NCBI GenBank assembly: GCA_028583685.1
Contig: JAMXIF010001118.1
Location: forward strand, 6,553,874 to 6,617,873
Direction: 5' to 3'
DNA length: 64,000 nt
Origin: Petaurus breviceps papuanus
Lineage: Eukaryota; Chordata; Mammalia; Diprotodontia; Petauridae
In this document: positions 11,890 through 22,349 of the stretch, one piece after another
Position numbering within the stretch: the first letter of the stretch is position 1
How the letters are laid out: each line of letters starts with the position of its first letter
Made by a program: the position numbers and the translations under genes
The notes under the pieces: model-generated
What the model was told of the DNA's origin: nothing
The model's input: only the letters and a program-made list of their open reading frames with translations
Databases searched by the model: none

Positions 11890-12265
11890 ATTCCACATTC
11901 TAGTCAAATGAGCTACTCTGTCCTGCTCCGGCTTCTGCTGCCTCTGTATCTTTGTTCATGCTGGTACCCATACCTGAAATGGACTCTGCCAATCCCCATT
12001 ATATCTGTTAAAGTCCCTTGCTTCATTCAAGACCCCCTCAGATTCCACCTCCTTCATAAAACTTTCCATGGTACAAATCCTCATCCCTAAAGTGACAGTA
12101 ATCCTTTTCTACTTATATTTATCATAGCCTTATGCCTCAATATCTCATGCTTCTTTTTATCAGAGTTATATGTGTAATTCTCCTTCCCACATTAGATTAT
12201 AAATTCCTTTGGAACAATGTCATAACTCTGTAAACCCATCACTTAATGTGGAAATAAACTTAATT
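11890..12265 (+). mobile_element. L2-like LINE 3' fragment
   Basis: Contains 'gcttcattcaagacccc', 'ttccatggtacaaatcctca' and the L2 end signature 'ttagattataaattcctttg'. It is diverged, so assignment to L2 and not a related CR1 clade is moderate. Confidence 0.6.
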
Positions 12266-12374
12266 ACTTTAAAAAAAGAAGTCCTTTCAGACTTACCAGG
12301 ATATCAAAAAATTCATTTACCAATCTCCCAAAAATGTAACAGTATTTCTCCTAAGTTGTTTCCTTGACCAAAAG

Positions 12375-12869
12375 TCAGCCTGCGAACTAATTACCATCAA
12401 TCAGTCAAAAAGTATTTATTAAGAGTCAACATGCCAGGAATTCTTCCAGGCACTGGGAATATGAGGAAAAAAAGAAAAATAGACCCTGCTCTGAAGGACC
12501 TTGCATTCTGTCAGAGGAGATAACACGTACATAAAAGTATATAGAAAATAAATGCAAAATAAATACATGGTAGCTAAGTATAAGGTAGATGGGGTCATCA
12601 TGAAAACTTTGTGTAGAAAGTAGAACCTGGGGTGGAGGTGAGGTGAAAATATTTTCCAGGCACAGCAAATGGACAGTGAAAAGGCATAGATATGGGAGAC
12701 ATAACACTGAGGAAGAGCAAGGACAATATGGCTGGATCATGGGATGTGGGAAAGTGAGTAATGCATAATGAAGTTGGACAGATAGGTTGGGACTAGGCTG
12801 TGAAGGAATCTAAAAGCCAAACAGAGTTTATATTTGTTCCTAGAGGTAATGGGAAACTACTGGAGTTTA
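12375..12869 (-). mobile_element. L2 LINE, 3' half of a copy split by the STS retrocopy
   Basis: Reversed L2 3' end: 'tcaatcagtcaaaaagtatttattaag' region, 'caggcactgggaatatgagg', then 'ggctgtgaaggaatctaaaa' and 'gaaactactggagttta', where it stops. The next L2 bases resume at 14179, across the inserted retrocopy. Confidence 0.85.
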
Positions 12870-14178
12870 TTTTTCTTTAATTTTTCATATTATTATTTTA
12901 TTCAAACCAAGTGCCTTCCTCATGTGCTATTTTATTACCTCTCTGGATACTTAATGAATATACAAGAGAAAAGAAGGCTAAAATAAGGATAGTGTTTGAC
13001 TGTCGCTATGGAAATGGATGTTAGCCAGTTTTCATGAACAAAATCCCAGTATGCAAGTAACACCAGCCTGTTTATGAATTTAAGAGATTCCCTGGTCAAG
13101 TTCTGAGTGAGATTTTCATAAGACATTGGCTGCTATACAAGCTCGTGGTTCCTCATCAAGATGCAGTTTAAATTAGGTCAGAAAAAATGAAGAAACAGGC
13201 CAAGAATCCAATTATAGTGGCCACTGATAAAAGATAGGAAAAGAATACCCAGTGAGGGACCTGAAACAGTCCAAGGCAATTGAGGCCTCCAAAGTGACAA
13301 AAGCAACGCCAACAATTTTCAGAGGAATGAAAACAAACATATTAATGACCATGGTAAATACAGTGCCTGATCCTAGCTTGCAATCTCTCAAATTGGTCAC
13401 TGGTAATCCATAGAAGTGATCAAAACCATGATTTAAAGGGTGGTGATAGAAGTCATATCTGTTGTTAGAATTTATCCAAAGGTGCCACTTTCCCATCAGC
13501 GTTATAGAATAGCTTTGTCTTCAAAAGCTTGACAAAAGTGATTTCATTTATAGGCAAAACACTTGAAGAAGCCCAAAGTAGGAATACTTCAATCTTAGAT
13601 CATGAAGCAAAACCCTGATCACACAGGATAACAGTCTATCATGAAAGCTCTCTACTTGGTGTACACAGTAGAGATGCAGCTAAATGAATTTCACTCTCCC
13701 TTTGGCTATTCTGTCAATATTAGGAGATTTTAGTGTTGTGTTTCCATAGCATCCAGGATCTCCAATGCCAAGGTCATCTGCCATTTCTATAATAACGTTG
13801 GGCTTGGAAACTGAATCACTGTTGACACTGCCATAGAATAACATCAGAAGGAAAAGCATCTTCATCTTCCCTCCTTTTTCTCCTGCTGCTCTTCATCTTT
13901 TAGAATTGGCAAAAGGAAGAGTCAGATCACGGCCAGAGTCCTAACAGAGCACTCTCCTTGTGGAGAAAATCTCTACATGGGTCCATTTGAGAAGGAGTTC
14001 CTACTTAAGAACCTAGAGTGAAAAGCTCTGATCCCTTCATGGTTAGCCATAACTGTGACATTTAAAAAGATTCGAGAGACATAGTTTCTGGGTAATTTAA
14101 TCATTTTGTTAATAAGGCCAGCAAGTTATTAATAAAAGGATGGTCCTTTGGCTTATCTCTCTTAGACCAAAGACCACC
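12870..14178 (-). pseudogene. STS: Processed (retrotransposed) pseudogene of steroid sulfatase, 3'-truncated
   Basis: STS is a membrane-bound endoplasmic reticulum sulfatase that removes sulfate from steroid sulfates. From the ATG at 13865 the minus strand reads a signal peptide ([16 protein letters not shown]) and the sulfatase N-terminus ([15 protein letters not shown]). The sulfatase signature CTPSR, whose Cys becomes formylglycine in active enzymes, can be read near 13660. LPINEITFVKLLK and GKWH follow near 13495, then HHPLNHGFDHFYGLP, the membrane segment near 13330, and MSYENLTQNLT (from 13126). All of this is collinear without introns. Frameshifts and stops near 13500-13680, and loss of everything after about residue 300, make it non-functional. 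An AATAAA-type signal near 12895-12907 precedes an A-rich tail, and an 11-bp target duplication (actggagttta) flanks it. Other arylsulfatases of the cluster (ARSL, ARSD, ARSH) are less similar from memory. Confidence 0.9.
14045..14172. repeat. Unclassified dispersed repeat in the 5' part of the STS retrocopy
   Basis: 'gagacatagtttctgggtaa', 'taatcattttgttaa', 'attaataaaagga' and 'accaaagacc' recur in the same order at about 40965-41075. The repeat lies within the retrocopy's target duplications, so it seems to have been part of the transcript (5' UTR). Family unknown. Confidence 0.5.
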
Positions 14179-14495
14179 ACTGGAGTTTAGTTAGGGGGTT
14201 GACATAGTCACATTCATGCTTAAGGAAAATTACTTTGGCAGCTGCATAATGAATATTCTAGTGGTAAAACTGAGATAGGGAGACCAATGAGAAGGCCAGT
14301 GATTGAGTAGTCAATGATTGAGGTGATGAGGGCACCAATTATGCCAGCTGTGTAAGGCATAAGAGAGGTGATGTAAGTGATGTTATAGAAGCAAAAAAAG
14401 GCAAGATTTGTTAACTGACTGGATATGTGGACTGAGAAAAATGAAGAGTCAACAATATTACTTGCTGCCTTCCTTCCATGTATATACATTTCATT
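14179..14495 (-). mobile_element. L2 LINE, 5' half of the split copy (RT C-terminus)
   Basis: Continues the L2 broken at 12869 ('ccactggagtttagttaggg', 'ttactttggcagctg', 'gaggtgatgagggcacc'). The minus-strand ORF 14220-14489 carries GALITSIIDY and LLIGLPISVLPLEYSLCSC, a diverged version of the L2 sequence that I recall as ALITSCLDY and LLVGLP. It is therefore an L2 remnant and not a host gene. Confidence 0.85.
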
Positions 14496-14512
14496 AAGAA
14501 TGAAAGCTTGAA

Positions 14513-14688
14513 GGGTGACTAGGTGGTACAGTGAATAGAGCGCCAGCCCTGGAGTCAGAAGGACCTAAGTTCAAATCTGTCTTTGGACACTTAACACAAA
14601 ACTAGCCATGTGACCTTGGGCAAGTCAATTGCCAATTGCCCTACTTTCCCCTCTCCAAAAAACAGAACAAAAACAAACAAAAACAAAA
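14513..14688 (+). repeat. tRNA-derived SINE with 14-bp target duplication
   Basis: Head 'ggtgactaggtggtacagtg', 'gagtcagaaggacctaagtt', 'gtgaccttgggcaagtcaat' and an A-rich tail. The duplication aatgaaagcttgaa lies at 14499-14512 and 14689-14702, which implies LINE-type (L1) mobilisation. Confidence 0.92.
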
Positions 14689-14814
14689 AATGAAAGCTTG
14701 AAATCTTACAGCCATTTTTCATTGGAAGAAGATACCAATTAAAGTTACTGAACAGTAAACTGGTATTTTCAGGTTGATAAAAAGACGACCTTAGTAATAA
14801 TCATAAAAATAACT

Positions 14815-15010
14815 CAATATTGCTATGGTGCTTCAAAGTTCACAAAGTGCTTTCCTCATAACAACCCTATGAGGTAGGTAGCCAAGTATTACTATGCCCA
14901 TTTTATAGAAAACTGAGGCTGAGAGAAGTTAAGTGCCTTCTGAAGTTCACACAGGACAAAGCTGGCACAAACCAGGTTTTCTGACTCAGCAGACTATTCT
15001 TCCAAATACC
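14815..15010 (-). repeat. MIR/CORE-SINE
   Basis: Reversed MIR: 'cacaaagtgctttcctcata', 'ccctatgaggtaggtagcc', 'cattttatagaaaactgagg', 'aagttaagtgcc' and 'ttctgactcagcagac'. Confidence 0.75.
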
Positions 15011-15044
15011 CCAGGTGCTTTTACAGGATTTTTTTTATTATATA

Positions 15045-15345
15045 AAGGATTCATTCATTCAACACATACTTCTTTAGTGCCTACTTTATGTAAGGTATTG
15101 TGTTAGGTCCAGGAGATAGAAAAGCATAAAGGAGAACAGTACATGCCCCTAGTGAATTTATATTCTCCTGGGACCTACCTACCAAAGCAGGGAATTTAGT
15201 AGATAAGTTTTTACAGAGTTGTCTGGGACTCAGAGATGATAACTAACTTGCCTGTGGACTCACAGCTAAGTGTCCCAGGTGGGAATTTGGTAGTAATGTT
15301 CTTGACTCCAAGTCCAGCATTCTATTTACTATGCTGGGCTACCTA
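15045..15345 (-). repeat. L2 3' end followed by a MIR-like SINE
   Basis: 15050-15175 is a reversed L2 terminus ('attcattcaacacatac', 'tgcctactttatg', 'ttatattctcctggga'). 15180-15345 is a diverged reversed SINE ('gataactaacttgcctg', 'actcacagctaagtg', 'ttgactccaagtccagcatt'). Confidence 0.65.
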
Positions 15346-15889
15346 AAAAGTGCTTACATGATTGTAAGACAGTATTTGTAAAGTGCTTAGCACAGTACCT
15401 AGCACATTAGTCAGAGCTAAAGAAATGCTTGCTCTCTTCTCCCTTCCCTTATAGAATGAATTTACAAAATGCACAGATCTCAGGACACAGGATAGAAAAT
15501 GTCTTCTTACCATCATTAGCTTTGGAATACATGTTATCTTTCTAAGTTCTAAACTAAGGCATACAAACACATACATATGCACCCATGAAATGATGACAAT
15601 TCAGGAATTGTTATGGCAGCAACCCTGAGAATCTGTCAGAACCACCAGATACTCTGGTGGGAAAGCATCCTTCCAGGTGCATTCTGGGAAGTTCTAGCAG
15701 CATCTCTCCTAATCTTTCTCCCTCTTCCAACAAAAACAAAAATCATTGCAGGGCTGGGTGAGGACAGAGGGTGGTGCTATCATTTTCCCCTTTACAATCT
15801 CTATCCTATATCTCCCCTTCTCTCTGCTAACACAGTGGATACCCTAGTTCAGGCCCTAGGGCATCAGCACAGGCCTAGACAACCGCAAT

Positions 15890-16520
15890 AGCCCACTGGT
15901 TGTTCTCTCCCTGCCTCAGTTCATCTTCCGCTCAGCTGCCAATGTGATTTTCCTAAAGCCCAGGATTTAACTATATCACTCTCCTACTCAATAGAGGTAT
16001 CCCGTGGCTCCCCAAATATAAAACCCTGTTTGACTCTTTAAGCCCTTCACAATTTGGCCCTTCCTGCCTCTCTAGTATTCTTACACTTTACTCCTCCCCC
16101 CCCCCCACACACACACACACACACTGGCCTCCTTGGTGTTTCTTGAACAAGACACTCCATTTCCAAGTGATGCATTTTCACTGCCAGTCCACAAACCTGG
16201 AATTCTCCTCCTCCTCACCTTTGCCTCCTGGCTTTCTTCAAGTCTCAGGGAAAACCCCACCTTCTGTTAAAATTTAAAAAAAAAAGACTTTCCCCTTAAT
16301 GTTGGCCCCTTTCCTCTGAGACTATCATCTATTTATTTTATATGTACTTAGTCGTTTGCATGCTGAAGGTTTCCACATGTGTTGTCTCCCCTGCCCCCCA
16401 TTAGAATGTGAGTTCGTTGCGTGCAGGGACCCGTCTTTTCGTTCTGTATCCCCAGGGCTTAGCGCAATGCTTTGCACAAAGTGCTTCAAAAATACTGTAT
16501 TCATTGGTTCTTGTTGCCTC
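15890..16520 (+). mobile_element. L2 LINE 3' part
   Basis: Nearly complete L2 terminal order: 'ctcagctgccaatgtgattt', 'cactctcctactcaatagag', 'aagcccttcacaatttggcc', 'aacaagacactccatttcca', 'ccacaaacctggaattctcc', 'gtctcccctgccccccatta', and 'ggcttagcgcaatgctttgc'. A short (ca)n run sits at 16107-16125. The plus-strand ORF that starts at 16356 begins in this repeat. Confidence 0.9.
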
Positions 16521-16781
16521 CCCATCAAGAAGGTTCCTACTTGGGGGCGGGGATTGTTTTTGCCTTTCTTTGTTACCAGGAGGCTGCCACACAGTAAAGT
16601 GCTTAAAAAATACGGACTGAAGGAGGTGGAAGCCCAAGGACCGGGCCCCTCTCCAGCAGAGCCCGTCCCCGGGAGGGCAGGGTCAGTTCTGGGAGGAAGA
16701 GAAAGGCAGGGTGGTGGGGAGGGGGTGGCGGTGGGCAGAGTGTCTTCCAGGCGGGTCCTCCCCCGGCCGGGCCCTCATCAC

Positions 16782-16934
16782 CTGCGGGTCCTTGGGCCCC
16801 AGGAAGCGGATCTTCTTGTTGCTGCGGCCGATGTTCTGCACCTTGATTTTGGTGCTATAGGTCATCCCCACCTGCACGTCGGCAAAGCGCACTTCGACCG
16901 GGCAGAGCCGCAACGACCGCACCGTTTTCTCCAT
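16782..16934 (-). CDS. First coding exon of an MSP/ASH-like domain protein, probably ciliary or flagellar
   Basis: Fifty-one codons run from an ATG in a good context (gagccATGG) to a splice donor (CAG|GTGATG), in phase 0. The peptide begins MEKTVRSLRLCPVEVRFADV and continues through QVGMTYSTKIKVQNIGRSNK to KIRFLGPKDPQ. The pattern of 'P-x-x-V-x-F-x-D-V-x-V-G', a beta-strand 'KIKVQNIG' and 'KIRF' is that of the immunoglobulin-like MSP/ASH modules found in HYDIN, CFAP47, CFAP65 and similar axonemal or centrosomal proteins. X-box motifs upstream fit a ciliary gene. From memory the N-terminus could belong to CFAP47, but I cannot confirm this and give no symbol. No second exon was found; the remaining minus-strand ORF after the donor is intron. 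Confidence 0.7.
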
Positions 16935-17058
16935 GGCTCAAAAGGAGGGGAGGAGGCAGCAGGCAGACGCCGGAGCCGGGAGAGCAGGAGAGAGGAGCAA
17001 AATAGAAGCGTCCCCGACATCCAAGGCTCCTCTTGGGTCTGGGGTCTAACATGGGACC

Positions 17059-17072
17059 GTCGCTTAGCGACC
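17059..17072. promoter_or_regulatory. X-box-like RFX site 1
   Basis: gtcgcttagcgacc is an imperfect palindrome of the RFX form GTYNCC(N0-3)RGNAAC. It lies about 125 bp upstream of the exon's ATG. Confidence 0.55.
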
Positions 17073-17198
17073 GGCCTGGTCCGGTCGCAACGTTACTGCG
17101 CATGCTCCCGAGGGGATCAGGCCGTTTGCCCCCGCACCTCTTCCTCGGGAAAAGTAGTAGAAGGCGTAGAGAATGTTCCTAAGAGCTGCTGATTGGCT

Positions 17199-17212
17199 GT
17201 CGCTTAGCAACC
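17199..17212. promoter_or_regulatory. X-box-like RFX site 2
   Basis: gtcgcttagcaacc matches the RFX consensus better than site 1 (GTCGC TT AGCAAC) and sits directly beside an inverted CCAAT box. It lies about 265 bp upstream of the ATG. The two sites share their first ten bases. Confidence 0.65.
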
Positions 17213-17694
17213 CCTGGCAAAATGGGAAAGGAGAGAGGAGAGCGCGGGAAAGAATGGAGGGCGAGAGTCTAAGGACTGAGAAAACGAGAAGCATACGGCC
17301 GCCATTCATCTCACATTACTTATCCTGGAAAGTGTGCAGACTGATGTGTGGGTCTAAGTATGTGCCTGCGTGGAGTTGGATTTTGTTTTATTTTTCAATT
17401 AAGCATTTCTTTTCTCTCCCACTTCGCCTCCAAACTCACACACAATTTAAAAGTTATTTTTTTATGGTGTGGGAAAGGTGGGAGTGAAAATAAAAGCTTT
17501 TAAATCGAACGATAAAACCCTTGTAACAAGTATGCGTGGCATTTATTTCGTTTGACTATTCATATAAGTTCCTTGGGTTGTTTGTTTGTTTTTAATCAGT
17601 ATTTGGAAGGAGTCGCTGGGATTGTGTTGTGCATTTATGTTACAAATCAGGACTTTATTGTTTTGTTGATTGTCACCTTGGGTACAGTGACTAG

Positions 17695-17830
17695 GATGGT
17701 CTGATCATAGGTTTAGAAGTAGAAGGGACCTCAAATTTCATCTAGTCCAACACCCTCATTTTATAGATGAGGAAACTGTGGCCCAGATTGCATAGTTAGG
17801 TAATGTGACAATAATTGTGATACTCCCAGC
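17695..17830 (-). repeat. MIR-like SINE
   Basis: 'gaagtagaagggacctcaaa', 'catctagtccaacaccctca', and 'gatgaggaaactgtggccca' are typical of the reversed MIR-like repeat common in marsupials. Confidence 0.75.
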
Positions 17831-17899
17831 TCAAATTCATCAACACTCGGTTCGTTGTAATTTAATGGGTATCGATGATTGTATTAGTGAATTAAGCAG

Positions 17900-18865
17900 A
17901 ATAAAATTAAGTTTAAGTATATATATATATATATATAAATGCTATTAGGGTAAGAGTTATGATTAACCCACCTTGTATTGACAATTCTATTACATTTATC
18001 GGCTAGATTCATACTGTTAGCTAGATATGTAATAAGAGTATAATTACTACACTATTTCCCTCACTCTGTAATAAGGCTCATTTGCTGGTACACCCACCCC
18101 CACCCCCTATGAATCACTGCCCCAGTGACCTTTGCTTCAAAACCACAACTTCTATGAACTCTAGGATATGGTTGATCAAACACTTGGATCTCATTTGTGG
18201 AAGGCCCTAGGATGTTGTTCCAAAAAGTCTTATGACTTTTAGAAAGCCCCAGCTGAGATAACTGGAGTTGATGGCCTCTGAAAGGCCTGTTGACCAAGTG
18301 GTTGTGATTGATCATAGAGTTTTCCCCATTTCTAGTGATCATGAAATTGTACCACCTCATTCTGTTTTTAGTGTGTTCTCAAACCATAGTAATACTGGCC
18401 ACCCTCAAATAGTAAGGGTCCTTGAATGTGAGGAAGATCTTAGATTGAATTAATTAGGGATCCCCGGACTCCCTAATAAATTGATTCATCATGCTTGGAT
18501 CTCTCAATGACTTCTTATAATGGCAAGCAAAGTAGGATTTTTTGCTGTTTTTCTGGATTGAGTTTTAGCCAATCATGTGCCTTTGATTGAGTGTTGCCTT
18601 TGATTGAATCAAGAGTTTGATTGGAAACAGTATATATTGTATTGCTTGGAGAGAGAGCACAAAGTAGAAAGGAGTAGAGCTGAGAGAGATAAGTGAGCAT
18701 GGGCATGAGCATGAGCAGGCTAGGGGAACTTGTTTGTGGGGAGGCCTAACAGAAAGAATGTTTGTGATATTGGCACTCTGTCTGTTGATATGTGTTAATA
18801 TTTCAGACAGAAGCCCTGTCTTTTGGTCTGTGTTACTTTCTGACACTTCTGTTATAGATTGGAAT
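17900..18865. other. No recognised gene; unclassified
   Basis: A short (ta)n run lies at 17920-17938. The rest is unclassified. 18610-18865 has a composition like an LTR, but I could find no TG...CA ends with a duplication. Confidence 0.4.
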
Positions 18866-18869
18866 TTTC

Positions 18870-18965
18870 TGGCCCATAGTGATTTGCCAAAGATGACAAG
18901 GGTAGTAAGTACCAGAGCTGGGATTTGAATCCTGCTTCTCTGACTCCTCTACTATCTCTGGTGCT
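18870..18965 (-). repeat. MIR fragment
   Basis: 'agtgatttgccaaagatgac', 'accagagctgggatttgaat' and 'cttctctgactcctc' form a reversed MIR. Confidence 0.65.
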
Positions 18966-18969
18966 CTGC

Positions 18970-19215
18970 TAGGTGGCACCATAGTACACAGAGCATTGGG
19001 CCTGGAACCAGGAAGATGAATCTTCCTGAGTTCAAATCCAGTCACAGACACTAGCTGTGTGACTCTAGGAAAGTCACTTAATCCTGTTTGCTTTAGTTTC
19101 CTCAACTGTAAAATGAGCTAGAGAAGGAAATGGTCACTCCAGTATCTTTGCTAATCCCAAATGGGGTCATGAAGAGTCTGACATGACTGAATTAGCTGAA
19201 CAAGAACCTCTGACT
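18970..19215 (+). repeat. SINE with RTE-type 3' end
   Basis: A tRNA-like head ('taggtggcaccatagtacac'), 'gtgactctaggaaagtcact', then 'aaatgagctagagaaggaaa', 'ccaaatggggtcatgaagag' and 'tctgacatgactgaa'. The 3' part has the form used by SINEs mobilised by RTE/BovB LINEs. A second copy lies at 34553-34790. Confidence 0.75.
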
Positions 19216-19459
19216 CCAAATCTAACTCCTTAATTATACTGTCTTAGCATAGCCCTTTTAAGGTAAGGCTCACAGCTTTTTATTCATAACCTAGGCTGTA
19301 AGTCACCACTCCTGTCTAAAATACCTCCAAACAAAAACTAGGCAAAATGTCCCAAGCTAAATTTTCTTATTCTTTGAATTTACAATGTCTCATGCTGAAT
19401 CAAAGTATTTTGTCCCAAACAGCAATCTGATTTAGGCTTGGAAATGCCTTGTAACTCCT

Positions 19460-20122
19460 CTTTAGTTCTCCATCTACCTATCTGACTTCTCCTTCTCAGT
19501 CTCCTTAGCTAAATCTTCATCCAACTCATGGTGGCTACCTGTCAGTATCTCCCAAGGCTTTATCTTGGGCCCTCTCTTTTCACCCTCTATACTATCTTGA
19601 TTGGTGAGCTCATTAGCTCCCAAGGATTTAATTATCATCTCTATGCTAATAATTATCAAATATATATATATATATACATACATATCCAGTCCTAGTCCAA
19701 CTTCAGTGTCACATCTCCATCTGCCTACTAGAAATCTCAAATTGGATAACTAATAGACATCTTGAACTCAGCATGTCCAAAACTTAACTCATTATCTTTT
19801 CCAAAAACTCCTACACCCTTTTCAAACTTCCCTATTACTCTCAAGGGCACCACTCTCCTCCCTGTTCTCATTTACAAACTAGATGTCATTCTCAACTCCT
19901 CACTGTCTCTCACTCCCCCATATCAAATATGTTAAGTGTGATTGTTCTCTTTCATAACATCTCTAGTATATGACCCCTTCTGAATACTGACGTGCAATAA
20001 CCTTGGTGTAGGCTCTCATCACTTCACATTGGAACTGTTGCAATAACCTACTGGTTGGTCTACCTGACACAAGTCTCTCCCCACTCAGTCCATCCTCCAT
20101 TCAGCTGCCAAAGCAATCTTCC
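19460..20122 (+). mobile_element. L2 LINE coding fragment (RT to C-terminus)
   Basis: Collinear with the L2 coding region: 'gatttaattatcatctctat', 'cacatctccatctgcctact', 'gacatcttgaactcagcatg', 'atgtcattctcaactcctca', 'gcaataacctactggttggt', and 'ccattcagctgccaaagcaa'. A (ta)n microsatellite lies at 19660-19685. No open frame survives. Confidence 0.85.
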
Positions 20123-20124
20123 TG

Positions 20125-20920
20125 CAGGGTCTGGTTAGCAGTGCTAGTGACTTCTGGCTGTTTCATGTGGCTTCCTAGACACCTAGGGTCATAAAAGATT
20201 CTGCCTATGTAGTGTTGGTGCCCTTCAGACAGGGTAGATCCCTGAGTACCATATAAATCCTGCCCTGATGACCAGACACATTTTCATATGGAGATGAGGG
20301 GGGCTGCATCTACTTGATGGAAGTGATATTATATATCTATCCTATGTTAGGGTTAAGTAAACTTCCCTTTAACTGTCCAGTGACCTATGAGTGCTTCATT
20401 TAATCCTAGATATGAAACCTAAATTAATAAGGTGACAATGAAATATGAGCTTTAGAATTTGTTGTCATTGTTTACTTTTCCCTGAAGATGTTGGCCTAAT
20501 TTAATATTGTAGCAAAAAAAAGTCAATAAAATGCCTCCAATTATCATGAAAGGCATGAAAATGAAATAAAAACCATTATCTCATCCCATATAAAGTCAGG
20601 TGCATGTGCATCTGAAATCCTCACGTAATGTACACTGATTATTACTGAAACTCAGAAAAATATAACAGAGTCAGGAAAGGACAAATAAAGTAATTGAGAG
20701 TATGAAACACATCTCAGGAGATGTTGGCTGAGAGGTTTATAAACAAGTTTATAAACAAGTAAAATACCTGGAAGCTTTTCACAATTCTCACAGTAGGAAT
20801 CCTGACAAGCATGTCTTCATCCACTCAAAACCATAGCCCATGAGTCCCCATCAATGTGTTTATTTTCCCCAGCAAGCCAGAGGATGGAATTAGTTCAAAA
20901 GTATTTTACAAAATAACATA
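20125..20920. other. Unclassified
   Basis: 20125-20425 has an LTR-like look ('gttaagtaaacttccctt') but no defined ends. 20430-20920 shows nothing recognisable. Confidence 0.35.
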
Positions 20921-20924
20921 CGAA

Positions 20925-22090
20925 GAAAACCAACAATGAAAATTATAACAAAATTCATCTGGAGGAAAAAATTATCAAGAATTTCCAAATAATATAATTT
21001 TTAAAATGAGGAAGCAAGGAGGCCTTTGCCAGATCTCAAACTATACTATAAAGCAGTAATCATTAAACCAATTTGATATTTGATAAAAATAGAAAAGATG
21101 ACCAATGAAACATGAGGTAAAGAAGAGCCAGAGCAATTAAATATAGTGGAATAGTGTTTATTAACCCAAGACTTCTCAAGGTAAGTATTCACTATTCAAC
21201 AACATGAAGGGAAAGCTAGATAGCATTGTAGAAGAAATTATAACTTATCACACCATATCTGAAATAAGTTACAAATGAATATGTTACTGAGATACATGAC
21301 TTTGAGTTGCCATCTTCACCCCACTGATTTTCTAACCTACTAGTCATGTGCATAACTTCTTATCCCTTCTTTCCCTAGGTCATCTTCTACTTTCCAACCT
21401 TTGTTCTGAGAATAATAATTGTATCATTACAACCACTTCCTCTGTTAATGGCTACCTTGTTGTTCCACTCAAAATTTTGTGATATCCAAAAATATGACTC
21501 CCTTTACCAGCTATCATTCTTCTACATGAGTTGCTTCCCCCACTAAATTGTAAGATCCTTGAGGACCAGTATTGTTTCACTTTTGTATTTGTACTTAGCC
21601 CAATATTTGTATACATAGTAAGCATTTAAAAACTGTTTTCATTCATATTAGAGGTTATCATAAATTTAGAGGAAATACCTTACATAGCTAGGGATAAAGG
21701 AGGATCACAGGATATAAAACTGACTACATAAAACTGAAATGCTTTTGTACAAACAAAATCAATGCAATTAGAAGTAGAAGGGAAACAGTTAACAAAAAAA
21801 ATAATTACAACAAATATCTCTAGTGTTGTTTTAATATCCAAAGTTTATAGGGGATTGATACAAATATATAAGAACAATAGCCAGCACTGAGGAATGGCAG
21901 AACAAACTATGGTATATAAATGTAATGGAATACTAATGTAAGTCAACTAAAATGACAGTCTCAGAAGGCTAATAAGAATGATGCATATTAAAATGAGAAC
22001 AATCAAGAGAACTATTTATGCAATAATAACATTGCAAAGACATTAAAAAGAACTTAACTCTAACATGTAATGACAAATTGTGATTCCAAA
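20925..22090 (+). mobile_element. Old L1 ORF2 and 3' fragments, interrupted by an L2 end
   Basis: 'aaaattcatctggagga', 'gcctttgccagatctcaaac' and 'tatactataaagcagtaatc' are L1 ORF2. 21690-22080 continues with 'aactgaaatgcttttgtac' and 'ggaatggcagaacaaactat'. 21520-21640 is an L2 3' end ('ctaaattgtaagatccttga'). The L1 is heavily degraded and is older in look than the copy at 9319-11788. Confidence 0.65.
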
Positions 22091-22349
22091 AGAATGAATG
22101 AATGAATAAGCATGTATGGTTGGTAGGTTGGTCCTTGTTCCCAAAGAAGACCAAAATTACATCACTATGTTGGAGTCAAGGCACAGTATGTCCAACTGTG
22201 GCTGATCAGACCAATACAAGCTCAGAAGGCTCTACCACGGGTTGGACACAAATAGTCCATATGAACATTTGGAGTAGAAATGTCTCTAAATTTGCACATC
22301 TGACATTTCTCTTGAGCTACTGCAATTCTGCTTCACCCATAGAGCACAG

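Larger units (their letters stand above)
16600..17310 (-). promoter_or_regulatory. CpG-rich promoter of the exon at 16782-16934
   Basis: This is the only stretch of the window that is both GC-rich and rich in CpG, for example 'gaccgtcgcttagcgaccgg' and 'ggtcgcaacgttactgcgca'. It covers the first coding exon and about 370 bp upstream of it. It holds two X-box motifs, an inverted CCAAT box (gattggc, 17191-17197) and an NRF1-like site (ctgcgcatgctc, 17096-17107). I saw no TATA box. Transcription starts for both strands are possible, but I recognise no gene on the plus strand. Confidence 0.75.

Noticed and set aside
14220-14489. Membrane-protein-like minus-strand ORF
   Set aside because: The peptide aligns with the L2 reverse transcriptase C-terminus, and it lies in the L2 copy split by the STS retrocopy.
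16356-17192. Longest plus-strand ORF (278 codons)
   Set aside because: It starts inside an L2 3' end and crosses the promoter antisense to the exon at 16782-16934. Its Arg/Gly/Pro-rich part reflects GC-rich DNA, with no recognisable domain.
17173-17487. Divergent gene on the plus strand from the CpG-rich promoter
   Set aside because: The 104-codon frame has no domain or donor, and the ATG at 17222 gives only a short frame. Non-coding divergent transcription remains possible.
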